Assembly: GCF_000344685.1 (NCBI RefSeq)
Contig: NW_006920410.1
Location: 152,919 to 216,918, forward strand
Origin: Gloeophyllum trabeum ATCC 11539
Lineage: Eukaryota > Basidiomycota > Agaricomycetes > Gloeophyllales > Gloeophyllaceae
Direction: 5' to 3'
DNA length: 64,000 nucleotides
In this document: positions 1-11,321 of the stretch, one piece after another
How positions within the stretch are numbered: the first letter of the stretch is position 1
Layout: each line of letters opens with the position of its first letter
Notes under the pieces: generated by a model
Seen by the model: only the letters and a program-made list of their open reading frames with translations
Databases searched by the model: none
What the model was told of the DNA's origin: nothing
Program-made: the position numbers and the translations under genes

Positions 1-682
1 CAAGAGTTAGTATATATCTGTCGTTGACTCGTTGGGTTCCTTGGCTTACATTGGGGTGTAGTCAACGAGTTTGACGACGTCGGGATGATTGCTGGTGGTA
101 GCGGAATGTAAGTTCCGTTCTACACCCGTAAGTGCATTTGTGCAACATGCTGACCCGCCGAAGCACGCCCATGTACCAGATCCTGAAGTACGCACTCGAG
201 GACCCGTCGAATAAGACGCGCTTCAAGCTCATCTTCGCGAACGTGACCGAGAAGGATATCCTGCTCAAGGAGGAGTTCGACGAGATGAAGAAAAAGTATC
301 CGCAGACGTTCGATGTTATCTACACCGTCGACCAGCCAAGTCCCGAGTGGAAGGGACCGGTTGGGTATGTCAACGCGGACCTGGTGAAGAAAACATTCGC
401 GCCGTCCAATGTTGGTGACAAGGTCAAGATTTTCGTCTGCGGTAAGTCAAGTCTTCATTCTCTTGTCATTCACATGTGATCTCGTGTCTAGGTCCTCCCG
501 GCCAGGTCAACTCTTTAGCGGGCCCCAAGGCCAGCATCAAGGACCAAGGAGAACTCAAGGGTGTCCTGAAGGAGCTCGGGTACAACGAGAACCAGGTAAG
601 TCTCGTGCCCGACTTACGCCTCCTTTGTCATGAAAGATGGTGACTGATTGACTTTACTCCCTCCCAGGTGTTCAAGTTCTGA
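1..682 (+). CDS. NADH-cytochrome b5 reductase (MCR1/CBR1 type), 3' part
   Basis: This is the C-terminal half of a FAD-dependent NADH-cytochrome b5 reductase, which passes electrons from NADH to cytochrome b5 at the outer mitochondrial membrane or the ER. The visible exons are 62-107, 164-441, 492-595 and 668-682, and the frame closes across all three introns. They encode GMIAGGSGITPMYQI, the glycine-rich NAD-binding motif of the ferredoxin-reductase fold, followed by KLIFANVTEKDILLKEEF and the second nucleotide motif FVCGPPG. The protein ends in VFKF, the usual C-terminus of the family. The last exon holds only four codons and the stop. The FAD-binding half lies upstream of the window; bases 1-61 look like intron. 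Mitochondrial MCR1 and ER CBR1 cannot be told apart without the N-terminus. Confidence 0.9.
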
Positions 683-990
683 GCGCCCTTCGCGGTAGCT
701 AGTGTAGAGTTGATGTGCTGTATGTAGGGAAATCCCATGTCATTGTTTTTATCCTGCAGTCTCCAGTTGGACGTCTCCGCTTGCCTGCAGAGACGGCCCG
801 GAAATTTAAAGCTCTGAGCTGCGTGTAAGGAACAAAGCTCACGTGCACGACGCGTGGCGTTAGGAAGCTTCAATCCTCCCTTGACCTTGTACATACGCAC
901 ATAGACTGGCTTGCGTATCAGCTACGACGGCGTCTACATACATTTCTTTGGCGCGCTGAATCGCAACTTTTGCTAGGTCTATCGCGAAAT

Positions 991-3900
991 ATGGGCTCCG
1001 AGAATCTAAAGGAGTCCCGCAGACTACCCAGACCTCTACCCAGCACGCCCACTGGTTCTCCAGAACCAAGGCCACAAGCCAAAGCCACTGGAGTATCGCC
1101 TACCAACTTCTATGGATCGTCTGCGAAACAACAGCCTCCTAAACATCCATCGCTGGGTACGTCACACACGAAATATTGCTCTCCCTCGCCGCCGCTCCGC
1201 TATTCCTCGCCTTTCCGCGAACCAGAGCTCGTTTCTGAGGAACCCGTGCCCGAACTAGACGAAAACGGATGGGGCACCGCTGCAGAGACTGGCAGCAGCG
1301 CCTGGGGTGACGCATGGCCGACATCGTTTGTGAATAACTTGGACTCGGGCTGGGCAGGCGGGCAGGACACTGGCGACTTCGGCTCCGGCCTGGGGCTCAT
1401 AGGCGGCTCCAGCATGAACGGGATGAAGGTCGAGATTGACGGGCGGAGCGAGGAGGAGGAGAAGGGCTGGTGGGACCCCGCCGTCCGCGCGAAGCACGCG
1501 CGCCCCGGCCCCGGCGTCCTCCCGCCGCTACTCGAGCAGCGCCTGCACAATTCTGAGCATACGCTCTACTCGGTGAGTGTGTCCCCGCCCGACATCAGGC
1601 CCGACCACGAGCCGCCCGCGGGGTTCGCGCTGCCGAGCGCGGACGAGGTGCACACGGCGGTGCCGCACCCGCACGCGTATTATTGCAGGAGACATAATGG
1701 GTGGGTGCTGCTGCTGTGGCGCTCGTCCTCGGTCGCGCCGCCGCTGGCGAAATCGTTTCAGGAGACGATGCAGGAGAAGGGCATCGTGCTTCCTGACCAG
1801 AATCGGCGGAAGCGGACCACGACGTGCGTGGGCGAGGGCGAAAACCCACTGGGCGGCCCGTCGAACAAGACGCACCATTTCCATCATTACCCCCGTGCGG
1901 TCGACGCCCTGCACCTCAATCCCCCGTTCCAGCGGCGGGAGTGGGAGCAGCTGCAGAAGAGGAAGCAGGCAAGACGGCGAGTGACTATCCTCGGCAATCT
2001 GGACGAGCAGATGGTGATGTCCGATCCCGCTGCCAGCGACAAGATGGACGAGGACGCGTCGCAGGCTGAGGCTGAGGGCGACCTGTTGGACCTCTACATG
2101 TGCTGCCAGTGTTCGTTCTACTGCGTCGTCTCCCCGGAGGTCATCCCCGGCGTCATCTCGTCCAAGTACATCGAAGATTTCATCAGGGACAAGCGCGAGC
2201 ACCCCGCGCCGAATATGAATCCGGATATGAGCGTTATCGGCGGGTTGGAGACGATCATCACGTACGTCACGTCTGAGCAAGTGTTGCGAATACTCATGGC
2301 GAGACGTCTTATGTCCATAGAGTCATCGAGAATAAGCTGTGGAAAGCGAATGATCGCGCGTTACCCGTCATGCGCCCTGCGTTCCAGAGGAAGCTGGGGT
2401 GGAACAGTACAGTGTAAGTGTTGGCTTCAGACAAAGCAGTTTGACTTCAGCTAATCCTGGGCAGTGGCGCTATATTCTCATCCCTGTCGTTCGAGTTGAA
2501 CAGACAAGAGGAGACGATACGCCCGCCGAACACGAATCCAAGCACGCCGGAGGGGCTATCGAACCGGTCGAAGTTGCTCCGCGCCTGGGTCGAGCTCAGC
2601 GCGTTGTCGGTCGATTACATAAAACGATTCGGTAAGGGATATCCGTAAACTGGCCGATGGCGTTGCTGATATCTCGAATCTGGGCAAGCCAATAACCTGA
2701 AGGACTACGAGTCTCGGCCCAACTGGGTGAAGATAGAAAACACTAGAGAGATGTACCAGACCGCAATAGGAGCACATATACAACAGAGTGAGGTGGTAAT
2801 AAAAAGTGTAACGGCTCTGCCGACTAACTCATTCTTCAGTTCCTCGTGGTTTGTTACCCGATGCACTTCTTCAATACTCTGCCATTTCTAAGGATTGGGA
2901 GGCCCTCGGTATGACGCCGACGTCTTATTCCTGGGGTGAGAGAATCTGCCACGCATCAGGGTGGTATATGTCTCATCAATAAATGTTGCTGTAGAACTCC
3001 TCGTATTTGCGTACCTTGCGCAGTGCCGCTGCGACCCCGCTCACACAGCCGACTATTTCACCCACCTTTGCAACATCGTCTTCGCCTTCCAGACTTTAGG
3101 CGTAACCTGTCCTCAGGAGCTACAAAACTTCGTCATCCAGGAGCGCTCGCGTTCCAGGTTCACGCACGACGAGCTGCAGCAGGCCATCACAACACTCGGG
3201 TTCGGGCAGGAGAACCGCCTGCGCATGGACTTTGACGAGGAGACGGACGACGAGTTCGTCAAGATGGCGTGGCGCGACGCGCTGAAGGAGGCGTGGAAGC
3301 ACCCCGAGAGCAGCGCGAAGCGGAAGGAGGTGCAGGATGCGCTGATGATCCTCGCGCAGGCGCGGGGGAGCGCGGACTTGATGGCAGCGTATAATAGCGA
3401 GCAGGGGAATGGGATGACGCCGGAGCGGGCGTATACGACGCTGGAGGTGCCGGCTGATGTGGATGAAGAGATGTTGATTACTGTCTTTGTCATGAGGGTT
3501 GGTGATTCGCGTCACTCTTTGACTATTCAGCTAACAAAGGATCTCCGCAGGTTGAAGAGCGGCCGGCTCAAGTGGAGACTATGCGGGATGCGTTGAGCGT
3601 GATTGCTGAAGTACGTGAAAGCACTCGTCTGAAGCAGTTCCTCGAAACCGGCAAAGATCGTGAGTAGCCCGACTCTCATTATGAGAGGATTAACTTGACT
3701 CTACTTCTTTCGTAGCGGGAGTGATAGTCCCATCCGTTAGTCCAGATACTCCCCGCGGTCTCAATCAGCTTGGAAATACATGTTACCTCAATTCTCTACT
3801 GCAGGTAAGACTTGATATGTTCTTGTATGCTTCAATATACCGAATGAGCGCTCGTAGTATTTCTATACGATCAAGGATCTCCGGGAAGCTGTCTTGTCCA

Positions 3901-5887
3901 CGGGAGCAGGGGATATGAAGTTACTCGAAGATGACAAGTTGACTGAAGACGACTTGAAGCGGCACCGTGTTGGCGGGCGTTTGGTGACAAAGCGGGAGAT
4001 CATCCGCTCCAAGAAATGTAGGTGGCGTGCCCGCAGTCCTATCTACTAGGGTCCTGACGAGCGGTTCCCCCTTAGTCGTTCACAGGCTCGCTGAGTTATT
4101 CTGGGAACTAGAATACAGTGAAACTGCCGCTGTCACACCATCCATTGAGCTCGCGAAGCTAGCACTGGTAACGTCCAAGGATGAGGAAGAGGATAACGGC
4201 GATTCCGTTCAAACAGACTCTTCCAATGACACCGACGCGACGCTGGTCGAGGATGCTCCTCCCCGACATACTCCCGAGCGATTGTCCTCCCCCGCTTCAC
4301 GCGGCTCGCCCAGCTCTGTTCTGGGTAAGCGGCCACGAAATGAAAGTGCCCCCGACCAGATGGAGACGGACTCACCGACACGGACGCCGGACGTTATCAA
4401 GGACGACTATGTCATGGTCAAGTCTCCTCGGACGGCGGGTAGTGGATCTGGGATGCCCGAAGCTGGCCCATCGTCTGCCCCAGCTGATAATGACGGCGAT
4501 GTCGAGATGACGGATGCACGGCAAAATGAGGAGAAGAAGCAGCCGCCTCCTCTGCCACCGAGGAAGGCCACTACGAAGGTCGCTGATTCAGGGATGATGT
4601 TCGGTACGTCCGCTATGTCCGCATTGAAAGATAACGCTGATTTCGTGTAGGGAGACAGCACGATGTCTCGGAATGCATGGATAATTGCATGTTCCAGATC
4701 GAAACTGCGCTCCTCAAATTCGACGAGCTCAGCGGCTCTGGGGACGACAAGACAAGTGTCGTGAAAAGGTACGGTCTTCAACGCTGGGTGTAGACCGGTG
4801 CTGATAGGCTGGCAGGCTTTTCTACGGAAAGATACGACAGCGGCTGACGGCTCCGGAGGATGACCGCCGGCCCAAGGCATCCGTGCACGAGAAGGAAGAC
4901 CTTTTCTCGCACTTGCCTGTGAATGTGTCCGAGGAGGGTTATGACATATACGATGGCTTGAGCGGGTACTTCGATGACGTTGTAGAGTTCGAAGGGAAGA
5001 AGGCGAGGATGGAAGTGACCTTGGTCGATCTCCCTCCTCTGCTGCAGATCCAGTTGCAGGTGAGTGCATTGCCAGATTAGCGAATGCACGCCTTACCCAC
5101 TTTTGTGCAGCGTGTGCAATTCAACCGCGAGACGCTGCAGCCTTACAAATCACAGGCATACGTCAGATTTGGCGAGACTGTATATATGGATCGCTTCTTG
5201 GATAGTGCGGATCCACAGAAGAAGGCGCGGTCGAAGGCCATACAAACGGAGCTCAACGTTTGCCGGGATCAGATCTACCGATTGACGCAAGGAAAGGTAG
5301 TTTGTTTGCCACGGTCTCTCGGCGTGAATCACTAAACCTCTGCCCCTAGCACGCTCCCTACGGCCCTCGCCTCTCGGATTCGCACGACTTGCTGACAGAA
5401 CACCAGAAGTACCTGCCCGACGGCGACTCTAGTTTCCTCTCGAAGATGAAAGAAGACGAAAGCCAGTTGCAAGCAAAGATCGACACGCTACGTGCACGGG
5501 CCGTCGAGCTCAAAAAAGAGCTGGAGGCCGTCTGGGCGAACGACAAGGAGGCGGCGTACGAGCTCACGTCCGTGTTCATCCACCGCGGCACGTCGCCCTC
5601 GTGGGGCCACTATTTCTTCTACTCGCGGCATCTGCCCGAGAAGCCGGACGAGTGGTTCAAGTATAACGACTCGTCCGTGAGCGCCGTCCCGAAGGACGAG
5701 GTGCTGCGCGATACGACTGGCGACACTGCCAATCCATACCTGGTACGTCAGACAGCCTTGCTATACTGGCATTATGTTACACTACTGACATAGTGGACTG
5801 CAGCTTGTGTTCATGCGCAAGGGCGCCGAGGTCGTGCACACCGTGAAGCGCTTCGACCCCGCTAATCTGATCGAGGACACCCCGTAA
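991..5887 (+). CDS. Ubiquitin carboxyl-terminal hydrolase, UBP2 family
   Basis: This is a cysteine deubiquitinase (peptidase C19) of the UBP2 type, predicted at 1379 aa. My exons are 991-2261, 2321-2413, 2465-2631, 2689-2787, 2840-2935, 2995-3497, 3551-3659, 3716-3804, 3858-4017, 4076-4603, 4651-4768, 4816-5059, 5111-5296, 5350-5742 and 5804-5887, and every phase agrees. The N-terminal half has the long UBP2 extension with helical UCH-repeat-like segments (about residues 560-750). The Cys box GLNQLGNTCYLNSLLQ puts the nucleophile near residue 802; QHDVSECMDN follows the acidic, disordered insert in 4076-4603; the His box SWGHYFFYSR is near residue 1308. The open frame extends upstream only through non-ATG codons, so the ATG at 991 is preferred. 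A stretch near 1158-1226 could be an in-frame 69-nt intron. In yeast UBP2 works with Rsp5 and trims K63 chains; that role here is inferred. Confidence 0.93.
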
Positions 5888-6186
5888 CCGTGGCTAGGGT
5901 TGTGAATGTATTGCTTCATAAACTGCATCATTGTACACTACGCCCATTCCATTTTCTTGCATTTTCCCGTTGATACCATTATGTTGATGTAGCCATACAG
6001 TTTCCTAAGATACTTGCATGTAGGAGGGCGGAACAAGACTCTACCTCGAGACGTCCGATCCTCGATAACTGGAGCAGAGCCGCGGCACTCCCAGGGTGTT
6101 TTCGGGGGAGCAGACGTGTATCTGAGTTGCAGAATCTAGGTGCTCTTGTGTCTGTCCGCCTGATCACTTCATGGCACGGAGTGGCA

Positions 6187-7642
6187 CAGGCTCCTAGAAC
6201 CATCCGTCTCCGCGTCCTCGATCCTCTCTGCTAGGGCATATGTGAAGATATTATGTAATAGGGCTTATATAATGCAACTTATTTATAGATGTGTTCCGAT
6301 TCCCTTGGGAATTGGTTATCAGTACAGTACTGGCTTCAGTGGCAACACGTGGCTTTTCGTTGGACAGGGGCTATTTACCTCGTTTTAGAATGACTTTATT
6401 TATATCCTTCGGGCATTACCCCCCATTTGTACTGAGGGGTTTTGTACCCTCTTGCATCCGTCCTCTAGGGATCATTTGCTGGTGGTATATGGTCCGCTGT
6501 GAGGAGATCATGTACTGTAGCCCTCAATGCGGACCTCGGTGGTAGCTACTTACCTGCTGGACATAAATTGAGTCTCCTGCCATATTGAGGCGGCCGTCAG
6601 GCCGGCCGAAATGTGGCGGCTCAAAATGAGCTTTCTTGATGTACATGTTGTTCTCCGGCAGTGGTTCTACGTTCAACTGTTCGTTCTCCAGAGCTCTAGG
6701 AACAGTCAAGCGGAAGGGAATCGGACTCCGGCGTGCCGCGCAGCGCCGTACTTAAGCAAGTTTCCTAATTAAGACGACTAGTGAGGATGAGGACGCTCTG
6801 AGACGGCTGGCCCAACTCGTCGTCCGAGGTTTTACCGGAATTATGTAAGGCAGCTAAGCGACTAACGACGCGTCGGTTTATTGACGTTCGCCGACTGCCC
6901 GATTTGGATTTTCGAGCTGGCTTTGTCGTAGCACCTCAGCCGCCCTTCGAGCATGTCATCTGCTCATCCGCGTGATGTTGGGGACATAGAGTTTGCATCT
7001 GTCAATATTGGAATAATGCATCTCTGACCCGTTGATTCCATGCACTTCGGGCGAGTGTGCGCGGGAATCTCCCCACTTCAACCAAGAAAACAGTGAACAG
7101 CTATTCACCGCAAGAGTGAGGCAAGCTGCCATATCCGTATCATAGGAAATTTCATATACCCCGTGCTCTAAGGTCTTGGGCCATGTTTCATTGAGGAGCC
7201 TAGTACTTGCACCTTTCAATGTTTGCAAAGTGATTTATGCATCAAAAATACATAGCAACAACCCATAGACTTCTCATGCATACTATCCAAGGATTACTTC
7301 TATTTAATTGCATTATACATCCCGCTATCGACGCAGAGGACATGCTCGAAGGGCGGCTGAGGTGCTACGACAAAGCCAGCTCGAAAATCCAAATCGGGCA
7401 GTCGGCGAACGTCAATAAACCGACGCGTCGTTAGTCGCTTAGCTGCCTTACATAATTCCGGTAAAACCTCGGACGACGAGTTGGGCCAGCCGTCTCAGAG
7501 CGTCCTCATCCTCACTAGTCGTCTTAATTAGGAAACACATCTATAAATAAGTTGCATTATATAAGCCCTATTACATAATATCTTCACATATGCCCTAGCA
7601 GAGAGGATCGAGGACGCGGAGACGGATGGTTCTAGGAGCCTG
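6187..7642. mobile_element. Non-autonomous Mutator-like (MULE) element with 9-bp target duplication
   Basis: A long palindromic element. The outer arm 6187-6293 is the reverse complement of 7536-7642, and the inner arm 6761-6957 is the reverse complement of 7339-7535, giving inverted ends of about 304 bp. The ends read CAGGCTCCTAG...CTAGGAGCCTG. Both flanks carry the same 9 bases, GGAGTGGCA (6178-6186 and 7643-7651). Long TIRs with 9-11 bp duplications are the mark of the Mutator superfamily. The 381-bp core (6958-7338) has no transposase-like ORF, so the element is non-autonomous. The left arm is split by 467 bp (6294-6760) that the right arm lacks. The right edge lies about 150 bp before the ESS1 start codon. 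Confidence 0.85.
6294..6760. mobile_element. Secondary insertion inside the left arm of the MULE
   Basis: These 467 bases separate the outer and inner blocks of the left arm, whereas the right arm has the two blocks directly joined. Near its ends the insert has an inverted pair, CCGATTCCCTT (about 6298-6308) and AAGGGAATCGG (about 6714-6724), which could be short TIRs with some extra sequence on the right. No coding capacity is seen. Alternatively the right arm lost this stretch, but the precise block junction there makes insertion more likely. No clean target duplication could be read. Confidence 0.5.
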
Positions 7643-7803
7643 GGAGTGGCACCAAACTTCAGACATTGACAATGGACGGAAAAGGCAAATGTTCTGGATC
7701 GACTGACGCACGTGGGCCTCTTCCTGCCGTTAGATGGCGCAAATCCAAACGCTCTTCCCGCAGTCCGCTTTCCTACAGCCTTATCGAGTCTACCACACCC
7801 TCG

Positions 7804-8455
7804 ATGGGAAATATGGTACGCTCCCATTTCTCTTAACCTATCTCTCGATCTCAATAAACAATGATACCTGCAGGCTGAGACAGGCTGGGAGATCCGCATG
7901 TCTAACTCGCGCGGCGTTCCCTACTTCTACAACGCGAAGAACAACCAATCGAGCTGGGAGCGACCCGCGGAGCTCACGGACGATCAGGTCAAGTCGCTGC
8001 CCGGGGCGAAGTACCTCTCGGGCGCGGCTGCCGCTGGCGGGGGCGCCCCCGGGCAGGTGCGTGCGAGCCATCTGCTCGTGAAGCACTCTGGGAGCAGGCG
8101 GCCGTCGAGCTGGCGCGAGGTGCGTTGTGCTACCTAGCTCGTTGTCCCCCTCATGTGTCACTTACGTTGCCCCGACCCACACCCACAGCAAAACATCACC
8201 CGCTCGAAGGAACAGGCGATCGAGATTCTGCGCGGGTACCAGAGGGAGATCAACGGCTCCCCGGAGACGTTCGCGGAGCTCGCGGGCAAGTACTCGGACT
8301 GCAACTCTGCGCGCAACGGCGGGGACCTGGGCTGGTTCGGCCGCGGGCAGATGCAGAAGCCGTTCGAGGACGCGACGTTTGCGCTGCCCGTTGGCGGAAT
8401 GAGCGACGTGGTCGAGACGGACAGCGGGGTGCATTTGATTCTGAGGACGGGGTGA
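7804..8455 (+). CDS. ESS1: Peptidyl-prolyl cis-trans isomerase ESS1/PIN1 (WW + parvulin)
   Basis: This is the phospho-Ser/Thr-Pro-specific prolyl isomerase that acts on the RNA polymerase II C-terminal domain and other phosphoproteins. Exons 7804-7815, 7874-8119 and 8189-8455 give 174 aa. The WW domain comes first (GWEIRMS...[16 protein letters not shown]). After a Gly/Ala linker the rotamase domain has [20 protein letters not shown], the phosphate-binding basic loop, then [17 protein letters not shown] and the C-terminal [11 protein letters not shown]. Length and domain order match the family. The first exon holds only MGNM; the ATG at 7734 is rejected because that frame reaches a stop after splicing. 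A MULE insertion ends 153 bp upstream of the start, so the promoter is new or partly displaced. Confidence 0.95.
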
Positions 8456-8948
8456 GGGTGTGCTGGGATGGAGAACAAGAGGGAGGATATTGTATTATTA
8501 TGTTTTGTATCAAAGCCGTGTAATGATTCTGTGCCATGTCAGTATCTTGATCAAACTTTCTTGAACTTCATGCACATGCATCGAGTCTGCAGCTGCTGAA
8601 TTTTCTGCTCTTTCTCACTTGTCATAACAACTTCAGCGTGCTTGTTCCGCGGGCGCTAGCAGTGCAGTTTCGTCCCGCCATGCGCCCCAAAGCGCCTACG
8701 CCGACGATACGCTTTTCGGACGATATCCTATCTCTCGGACAGATTGGTTCCCCTGAAGAAATCGCACTGCATCGTTCCCTTCAACCACGATGTTGTCGAG
8801 CCTGTCAGTATCTGTCTAGTCCATCTTACCGCCGTCCGTGAATCTCAACCAACTGTCGGAATCTACTAGAGTAGAATATGCGTCCTCATGGACGGGGCAG
8901 AACACAGATTCTGACGGCGCAGCGGAGGGTACGAAGGAGATCGGGCCG

Positions 8949-10443
8949 ATGAAAGTGTCGCAGTTGTTCATACACCCCATCAAGGTCAGTCCTGTGCTTT
9001 ACGAGACGAGATCGCCGGAATAACCTTCCCTACAAACCTTGCCAGAGCTGTCGCGGAACGTCGGTACAGCAAGCCAGATTCACCTCCGAAGGGCTCGAGG
9101 TAAGCTGGGATATACACTCATTCTCCTCCCCTACCACAGTCTGACTCGGACTGGAAAATTCCTCGTAGTACGACAGGAAATGGGCCATCATCGACGCCGA
9201 GACGCGCAAAGTGCTCACCGCGCGTGACATCCCCGAGGTACGTGCCCCCGCGCTCCTGTCCTTACGAGCAGACCAATCACGTACACGCGCAGATGGTGCT
9301 GATCACACCGACGATCGAGCCCGACCCGTCCTCGCCAGACGGCGGCTCGCTCACGATATCCTTCCCGCCCTCCTCCGACTGCGCCGCCTTCTCCACCCCG
9401 CTGAACCCAAGCCCGGACATGCTCGAGCGCTGGGCGGTGTAAGCACTGCCCCCTCCCTCCCCCACCGCCATGCACTCACCGAGGCCTGCACGCAGCCTAC
9501 ACGGCCTCAAAATCTGGTCGCACACGACCGACGGCTGCCTCGTCCCCGCGCCCGCGTCCGACGTACTCTCCGCGTACACGAAGCGCCGCGTGCAGCTCGT
9601 GTACAAGGGCCCCGCGCCGCGCGCGTGCGACCCCACGCGCGCGTTCCCCGCGCTGCAGGCAACGGTGCGGTACCAGGACGGGTACCCGCTGCTGCTGGTG
9701 AGCGAGGAGGGGCTGGAGGAGGTGGGGAAGGTGATCGGGGAGTGGGCGGGGAAGGAGGAGGGGGTGAAGATGGGCGTGGGGGAGAAGTGGCGGGAGGGGA
9801 AGGTCGGGGTGGAGAGGTGAGTTGCGCACGATATCGTGTTAGCAGCGGATTTGACTTGGGAGCGGTGGAAGGGACCGGGGGTGGCGGGGGAAGATGCTGT
9901 TTGTGCGAATGTCAGCGTGTAGCGGTTTCCATCCGCTCGAGTCGGACCCCCGCACTTCCCCTCTTCTCTGCCCCGCATTTGGCTTGCCCCGCTTATCTGC
10001 CTTCTGGTCTTCTTTCACCGTCCTGTCTGTGTTTACGCTGATTCTGTCAACGATGACAGGTTCCGCCCTAACATCGTTCTCAAAGGCTCGGGGGTGCCCT
10101 TCATCGAAGACGCCCTGCAGGAAATCAGCCTCCTCCCATCCAAGGCGAACCAGAACCCGACAGCGGCCCCAATTAGCCTTGTGGCAAAATGTCCGCGGTG
10201 CTTAGTATGTGTCCTTATCTGTAGGTTACGTGGTGCTGAAAACGGTGGCAGCTGCCAAACGTCGACCCCGAGGACGGCACCCGCGACAAGGCCGTCCCGT
10301 TCAAGGTGCTGATGAAGTTCCGGACCGGGCTCGATCCGGAGAATATGCGGTCACCCTGCTTTGGGTGCAATGGCGTGCCTCGTGGGGACGGGGTGGTGTG
10401 TGTTGGTGATGATGTTGCGGTTACGAAGTGGCTTGAGGAGTAG
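8949..10443 (+). CDS. MOSC-domain protein (mARC-like molybdenum cofactor enzyme)
   Basis: This is a MOSC N-terminal plus MOSC domain protein of the mitochondrial amidoxime reducing component type, expected to bind a sulfurated molybdenum cofactor. Exons 8949-8984, 9046-9099, 9169-9237, 9293-9438, 9496-9816, 10060-10204 and 10252-10443 close in frame to 320 aa. The MOSC_N part reads KVSQLFIHPIKSCRGTSV then FTSEGLEYDRKWAIID. The MOSC part has RFRPNIVLKG and, near the end, FRTGLDPENMRSPCFGCNG, whose Cys pair resembles the cofactor-ligand region. The start is uncertain: the Met at 8949 is the first in the coding frame, but family members often have a short extension or membrane anchor, so a small upstream exon may exist between 8640 and 8900. 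Confidence 0.85.
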
Positions 10444-11321
10444 AGCAGACAAGGATACTAGGTAGCGTGAGTGGAGGTGGATTTGTTCTGGGATTTGGTG
10501 AATCGTGCAGCTGCTGGATGTATTCTGACTAGGATTCTGATTTTCTTGGATATCGCCCTCGAAATGTATTGATTATTGATTGGTCGGTGCTCCTGGCGCG
10601 GGATTGGACTGCAGGCAGGTAACCAGGGCCTCCAGGCTGGCAGGACAAATGCTTTCCGCGTCCAATCCGCGTCGTCCGAGGCCGTTGTTCTATGATACGA
10701 AAGCTATTTTTAGGTCGGCAAATCAGTCCGTGGAGGACGTCTTCGTTCTTCCGCTCTTCAGGATCTCGGTACAATGTTCTTGATTTAAGCGTTGCTTAAG
10801 GTGAGGCGGGAATAGGGGCCTAAGCGAGAAGCATTGCGCTCTTCCTGCGAGTTCGATTCAGTATTCTACTGACGGTGAATGTTGTGGCTCTCGAGTCAAA
10901 CTTACTTGCTTAGACTTTTTTATGCCAATGGCAGGCCCTTGGCGTGCAGCGTCATTGCTAGGAATTGCCTAGATCAAAAGGGAACGCAATAGCGATCTCG
11001 TTGTGGCAAGGAGACAGTTTTCCCGCCGCCAATTGACGCTGGCTGTGGCACGTCAGGAGGCGTTTTACCCCTCTTGGCCAGAGCCGTTGCCCTAACCTTA
11101 TGGCCGATATCGATCTGGATCGTTGTCCTCACGATCTTACAAACATTCTTCCAAGCTGTGGGTGGCGGATGAGGGGGCCGGGTTAAAACAGCCTGCCCCA
11201 GGTATGACGCGGGCAACCAGGCTTGCTTTTCGCGTTCGCGTTCGACATCGACCCTGTGGGAGAACGTGTGTGGTGGTTTCATACTGGGGAAGCTGCACGC
11301 GCCAGTGGCAGGACTGCCGAC
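10444..11321. other. Intergenic, nothing recognised
   Basis: These 878 bp lie between the MOSC gene and the first DUF6534 gene. I see no ORF with family features, RNA gene or repeat. A tRNA B-box-like GTTCGATTC near 10852 has no matching A box or acceptor stem. Confidence 0.5.

Noticed and set aside
1528..2280. 250-aa open frame on the minus strand
   Set aside because: Antisense to exon 1 of the UBP2-type gene, without features of its own.
7734..7803. Upstream ATG (7734) as ESS1 start
   Set aside because: In that frame the spliced message meets a stop directly after the first intron; the ATG at 7804 reads into the WW domain.
10840..10870. tRNA-like B box (GTTCGATTC)
   Set aside because: No A box at the right distance and no pairing acceptor stem upstream.
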